Assembly (NCBI RefSeq): GCF_014636865.1
Contig: NZ_BMER01000007.1
Span: 130,921 to 194,920, forward strand
Reading direction: 5' to 3'
Length of the DNA stretch: 64,000 bases
From: Parapedobacter pyrenivorans
GTDB lineage: Bacteria; Bacteroidota; Bacteroidia; Sphingobacteriales; Sphingobacteriaceae
Position 1 is the stretch's first letter. The number at the start of each line of letters is the position of its first letter. The notes under the pieces are model-generated. The model was not told where the DNA came from and searched no databases. It saw only the letters and a list, made by a program, of their open reading frames with translations. Below are positions 60,419 through 64,000 of the stretch, piece by piece. The position numbers and the translations under genes are program-made.

Positions 60419-60426
60419 CAAAGATA
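60419..60426 (-). promoter_or_regulatory. -7 promoter element for tRNA-Arg
   Basis: On the minus strand TATCTTTG matches TAnnTTTG, 7 nt before the tRNA 5' end. No clear -33 TTG stands at the usual distance. Confidence 0.65.
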
Positions 60427-60441
60427 TTCAAAATTTCGAAA

Positions 60442-60614
60442 TCAAGACAGTGGCCAGCCAATATTTTTAAGTTTTACTAAAAGCTCAGGGCAACACCTTC
60501 CCACAATGCAATCATTTCCTCGCTATTACCCCTGTGTGTTTTAACCGACTCAAACTTCAGCTCGCGGTATTCCTGATTTATCGCGTACGCTCTTTCACAC
60601 GGGCTACCTGCCAT
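60442..60614 (-). pseudogene. Possible frameshifted remnant of a small gene
   Basis: From an ATG at 60614 the minus strand reads MAGSPCERAYAINQEYR, then ELKFESVK, in one frame. After the CACACA run near 60531-60537 the protein-like sequence continues in another frame, including GNSEEMIALWEGVALSF, to a TGA at 60442-60444. One inserted or lost base would join the two parts into about 57 residues. No family was recognised. It lies behind the tRNA-Arg promoter. The rest of 60201-60748 outside the tRNA and repeats shows no gene. Confidence 0.25.
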
Positions 60615-60748
60615 GGATGAACAACAGAATCCGTATATTAGCCATATGAATCCGGCATTCAGGAAGATGGTGGGTCATGAGTATCTCCGCTGAATTCCAT
60701 TGGATAGCTTATCAGCTAACGACAGGAAACATTTTAAATACATACGAT

Positions 60749-61111
60749 ATGAAAACTACTCCCGAGCACGATGCGAGAATTGCAAAAATGACATTTGCAT
60801 CGGTATATCCGCATTACATCACTAAGGTTGAGGGTAAAGGCAGGACAAAAGCAGAATTACATCAAATCATAGAATGGCTGACCGGATTTGATAACAAAAA
60901 ACTGCAAGAACTCATTGACGAGAACGTAACTTTTGAGACTTTTTTTAAGCGAGCAAAATTGAATCCCAATGCACCACTGATAACGGGGGTAATCTGTGGT
61001 TATCGGATAGAAGAGATTGAAAATCCATTAACCAGACAGGCGAGGTACCTAGACAAGTTGGTAGACGAATTGGCAAAAGGCAGAAAGATGGAAAAGATCT
61101 TAAGGCAGTGA
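60749..61111 (+). CDS. DUF2200 family protein
   Basis: A 120-residue cytosolic protein matching the whole DUF2200 domain: [31 protein letters not shown] near 6-36, [27 protein letters not shown] near 39-65, [24 protein letters not shown] near 70-93, and a C-terminal [20 protein letters not shown] helix. The function of the family is unknown. The ATG at 60749 is used because similarity starts there; the frame stays open 24 codons upstream. It appears to be transcribed alone. Confidence 0.85.
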   Translation: MKTTPEHDARIAKMTFASVYPHYITKVEGKGRTKAELHQIIEWLTGFDNKKLQELIDENVTFETFFKRAKLNPNAPLITGVICGYRIEEIENPLTRQARYLDKLVDELAKGRKMEKILRQ

Positions 61112-61248
61112 TCAAAAAAACGGAAATGTAGATTATCCGATGGCCATAACTGCAGCTCGGCGGGGAAATGGTTGGTTTTCCAGAAACAAAAAGGTATATT
61201 GCTTGCGCAATCGTCATCTAGAAAGAAACGAACCAATATTACCTGTCT

Positions 61249-64000
61249 ATGATGCAACGAAATATATCGGCTATTTGGTGCACGGTGTTCCGCAATAAGC
61301 TAATTGATTTGCTCCTTCTCCTTTTTATGCTTTTGGCTATCCAAACGGCCACCGCACAGCACAAGGCCTTAAAGGTTACGGAGCAGGCGTTGGATCGGCT
61401 TCGGGAAACAGCACCATTGGAAAAGCTTCATCTACAGTTCGACAAATCAAGCTATATCCTGGGTGACACGTTGTGGTACAAAGCTTATGTGTTGGATGGA
61501 TTTATGGGAGCGCCCTCGCTACGGAGCGGCATTGTCTATGTCGAATTGGTGGACGGTGAGGGTGAATTGGTGCAGCGATCCAGGCTGGTTGTTTTGGGCG
61601 GGTCGGCCCATGGTGAATTCGTGCTGGACCCGGCGGTTGCAAAGGCCGGCCGGTTTATGGTTCGTGCTTACACTCGGTGGCTACTGAACTTCGGGGAAGA
61701 TTTCTTTTGCCATCAGTATATCGATGTTTTTGGCGACTACCACCAGGAGTGGGCGATAGACATGTCACCTGTCAACTTCGTCGATTCCGCTGATGGATCG
61801 GTACTCGATATGGCGATGGTTTTGAGAAGCGTGGATGGTACTCGATTCGAACCGCAGCCGGTAACGGTGGAGCTGCGGGATAACGGCCGGCCGGTGTCCA
61901 GCCAACTTGTGCTGGTGGATGGATCGGGAGCGCTAGCAACGCAGTTGAAGGTTCCCAAAAGAACGGTTTCGGGGGATATGGAGGTGGTATTGCGGAGCTA
62001 TGAGGAGGTCAGGTTGCGGTTTCCATTAACCACGGGGATGGTCAACGCGCACTACGATGTCCAATTCCTCCCGGAAAGTGGTTATTGGTTGGCGGATATC
62101 CCGGCGGTCATGGGAGTGAAGGCGGTAGACCAAGATGGCTTGGGCGTGCGTGCGAAAGGGGTTGTGGTAGCGCCAGATGGTACGGAAGTTGCAAACTTTG
62201 ATTGCGTACATAAAGGGATGGGGCGCGTAGCGCTACCGCCTTTGCCCGTGGGCAATTACCAGGCCCGGGTAACCTTCCCCGACGGCGCTCAAGCTACCTA
62301 TCCGCTTCCAGGACAAAAGACAAAGGGGTTGGCGCTCCACTATAGCGAGCAGCTGAGCACACCCGAACGTTTCGCAGTGCAAGTTTTGGGTACCGATGCT
62401 GCTTTTGTCGATGGCTTGGTCTTGGTGGGGTTTGCACGTGGAGCCATGTGTTACGGCATTTCGATCAAGAAAGGCGATAATCTATTGTATGTCAATGTGA
62501 AAAAGGATGCCTTTCCTGAGGGTATTGTCCATTTTTCGCTGTTGGATGCCGCCGGAAAACCCCTGGCTTCCCGTATGGTGTACAACCACAGAGAGAACAG
62601 GGGATTATCGATACAGGTGTCTCCCCACCGGCAAGTGTACGGCAAGCGCGACAGCATTGCACTGCATGTCAAGGTTACAGACGCTGATGGGCAACCGGTA
62701 CGTGGCAACTTTGCCATGGGGGTGACAGACGACGGCCGTTATCATGCAAATAGATTGGAAGAGACCATTCGTACACGCTACCTGCTATCGTCCGAGCTCC
62801 AGGGATATATCGAGGATCCTGGTTTCTACCTGGCTGCCGACAGTGGTGCCCGGATGGCTGTCGACAATCTCCTCCTTACCCAAGGATGGGTACGTTACGA
62901 CCAGTCGCTACTACCGAAGGTCGCCAAGTTTACCCACCCGCCTGAGCCTTTCTTCCGAATTGCTGGGACGGTCAGTAACGGATTCGGTAAACCGCTTGGA
63001 AATACCGAAGTCTCTTTGGCGGCGATAGGCAAGAACGCGTTTATGATGGATACGGTGGCAGATGAAAATGGGGTGTTCCGATTTCAGCAGTTCCCGCTAT
63101 TCGATTCGTTGGGATTCGTCATAACAGCCAAGAACAAGCGGGGTAGGAGTTTCAACGTGAGAATCGAATTGGCGCCGGATGTCGAGCGGATGGTCACACC
63201 CAACACGGACTGGCGGGCGGGCGAACGTTTGCCCTGGTATGTCAATTTAAATCGGAACACCCAACGCGCGGTGATTGCCCAACGGGAGCACTTACGCAAT
63301 ACGATTTACGGCACGGAAGGCGGCGACCTCAAGATGGTTATGCTGGAAGAGGCTAACGTAACCGGACGGCGGGTAATCAAGGGGTCGACAAACCTCAACG
63401 GACCGGGAAATGCTGACCAAGTGATTGATGAGGAAGAATTGATGGAACACGGTACGAAAACCCTCCTGCAGATACTCGCAGAGCAGGTGGAAGGATTTCA
63501 GGTGGGGAGGTTCCCACGTAGTCGTTCCGGGAAACCTGCGTACATGGTTTTCAACAGGCCCGTACGGATCATCTTTGACGGAATGGATATCGAACGGTTT
63601 TACGACCCGGTAGAAGGGATGCCCGAAAACGACCATCTCTTATTTGTAAAAGGTCACTTGCAGGGCTATACGGTAGACGAATTGGTCGGTATTGAGGTGA
63701 TGTCTGGTGCAGGATACAGTTCAAGGTACAATTCCTATTTTTTGCATGGTTCGGAGTTGGTCGCTTCTTCGGGGCAAGCACAGATTGCGCAGCCCGGTCC
63801 CGGCGCGGTAAACCCCTTAAGCAGGACGAGTGCCGTTATGGGGCTCAATCCCGTATACATTAACATTACAACACGTAGTGGTATGGGTTTGTATGACCGC
63901 CGCACGCCGGGCGTGGTGCATTTCAGGCCCATGCCATTCGCTTGGCCACGCGATTTCTACAAACCCCGTTACCCGGTCGCTTGGGCCGATAAGGGAATAC
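61249..64000 (+). CDS. Large exported protein with MG2-like domains and TonB-plug-like segment (partial)
   Basis: An open frame of 917 codons that runs off the window end, so the C-terminus is missing. A signal sequence lies near 18-37 (KLIDLLLLLFMLLAIQTATAQ). LEKLHLQFDKSSYILGDTLWYKAYVLDG near 62-90 is the macroglobulin MG2-type opening, and ISPHRQVYGK-like sequence near 463-475 is a second such strand set. A CarboxypepD_reg-like domain lies near 570-625 (FRIAGTVSNGFGKPLGNTEVSLAAIG), and a plug-like part (ADQVIDEEELMEHGTKTLLQILAEQVEGFQV) near 722-752. It is probably periplasmic or surface-attached. The role is unknown. Confidence 0.75.
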   Translation, partial: MMQRNISAIWCTVFRNKLIDLLLLLFMLLAIQTATAQHKALKVTEQALDRLRETAPLEKLHLQFDKSSYILGDTLWYKAYVLDGFMGAPSLRSGIVYVELVDGEGELVQRSRLVVLGGSAHGEFVLDPAVAKAGRFMVRAYTRWLLNFGEDFFCHQYIDVFGDYHQEWAIDMSPVNFVDSADGSVLDMAMVLRSVDGTRFEPQPVTVELRDNGRPVSSQLVLVDGSGALATQLKVPKRTVSGDMEVVLRSYEEVRLRFPLTTGMVNAHYDVQFLPESGYWLADIPAVMGVKAVDQDGLGVRAKGVVVAPDGTEVANFDCVHKGMGRVALPPLPVGNYQARVTFPDGAQATYPLPGQKTKGLALHYSEQLSTPERFAVQVLGTDAAFVDGLVLVGFARGAMCYGISIKKGDNLLYVNVKKDAFPEGIVHFSLLDAAGKPLASRMVYNHRENRGLSIQVSPHRQVYGKRDSIALHVKVTDADGQPVRGNFAMGVTDDGRYHANRLEETIRTRYLLSSELQGYIEDPGFYLAADSGARMAVDNLLLTQGWVRYDQSLLPKVAKFTHPPEPFFRIAGTVSNGFGKPLGNTEVSLAAIGKNAFMMDTVADENGVFRFQQFPLFDSLGFVITAKNKRGRSFNVRIELAPDVERMVTPNTDWRAGERLPWYVNLNRNTQRAVIAQREHLRNTIYGTEGGDLKMVMLEEANVTGRRVIKGSTNLNGPGNADQVIDEEELMEHGTKTLLQILAEQVEGFQVGRFPRSRSGKPAYMVFNRPVRIIFDGMDIERFYDPVEGMPENDHLLFVKGHLQGYTVDELVGIEVMSGAGYSSRYNSYFLHGSELVASSGQAQIAQPGPGAVNPLSRTSAVMGLNPVYINITTRSGMGLYDRRTPGVVHFRPMPFAWPRDFYKPRYPVAWADKGI

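Noticed and set aside
1-64000. CRISPR arrays, insertion sequences or prophage genes
   Set aside because: No regularly spaced repeats, transposase motifs, integrase or structural phage proteins were found.

Overview
The window looks like chromosomal DNA of a Bacteroidota bacterium, most likely of the family Sphingobacteriaceae. The evidence is indirect but consistent: several genes and two tRNAs are preceded by the Bacteroidota -7 promoter element TAnnTTTG; the proteins include a CarboxypepD_reg/TonB-type outer-membrane receptor, beta-barrel proteins with SAQ/FAQ-type signal cleavage, DUF4142, DUF6157 and DUF2200 proteins, a YpdA-type reductase and a TPR-histidine kinase typical of this group. 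Shine-Dalgarno sites are generally weak. No transposase, integrase, phage gene or CRISPR array was seen.

Layout. 1-1873: the end of a magnesium channel gene (mgtE) translationally coupled to an outer-membrane protein and a BNR-repeat lipoprotein. 2005-2078: tRNA-Asn. 2216-10675: mixed metabolic and regulatory genes (quinone oxidoreductase, PfkB kinase, ECF sigma factor overlapping a cytochrome-b5-like gene, murB, a TetR regulator, a YpdA reductase, a FUSC membrane protein). 10867-16319: three exported proteins, then a TPR histidine kinase and its response regulator. 16567-23933: PEP carboxylase, DUF4142 lipoprotein, a Gfo/Idh oxidoreductase, and polyphosphate kinase next to exopolyphosphatase. 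24016-24411: tRNA-Leu followed by a second copy of its 3' end and terminator. 24434-33758: HU, cupin, dodecin-like protein, M1 peptidase, ArsC-like protein, TonB-type receptor, DUF6157 and dnaX. 33778-37888: ABC exporter, LOG-family protein, ATP-cone/Mrr-like nuclease and a HAD-like protein. 38054-44807: a seven-gene TetR-controlled efflux operon (TolC, membrane fusion protein, two ATPases, two permeases), resembling E. coli cecR-ybhGFSR with YbhF split in two. 44957-46963: small genes, including crcB and a TauE/SafE exporter. 47015-57303: a compact polysaccharide gene cluster (flippase, five glycosyltransferases, polymerase, beta-helix protein, initiating phosphoglycosyltransferase). 57349-60200: sialate O-acetylesterase and a divergent MFS transporter. 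60174-60411: tRNA-Arg with a duplicated 3' end. 60749-64000: DUF2200 and a large exported protein cut by the window end.

Most interesting points. (1) dnaX contains an A10 run with the slippery heptamer A AAA AAG, a GGAG 11 nt upstream, a -1 frame stop six bases downstream and a small hairpin after it. This is the same arrangement as the E. coli dnaX programmed frameshift, and it would make a short gamma-like subunit of about 387 residues. (2) Two different tRNA genes (Leu and Arg) each have a second copy of their 3' end plus terminator 127-195 bp away. These look like attachment-site scars of lost elements, and one copy now supplies the C-terminus and stop codon of a transporter gene. (3) Two identical 16-bp palindromes flank the tetR gene of the efflux operon, and they are strong candidates for its operators.

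Calls rest on motif recognition by eye; no database search was possible.
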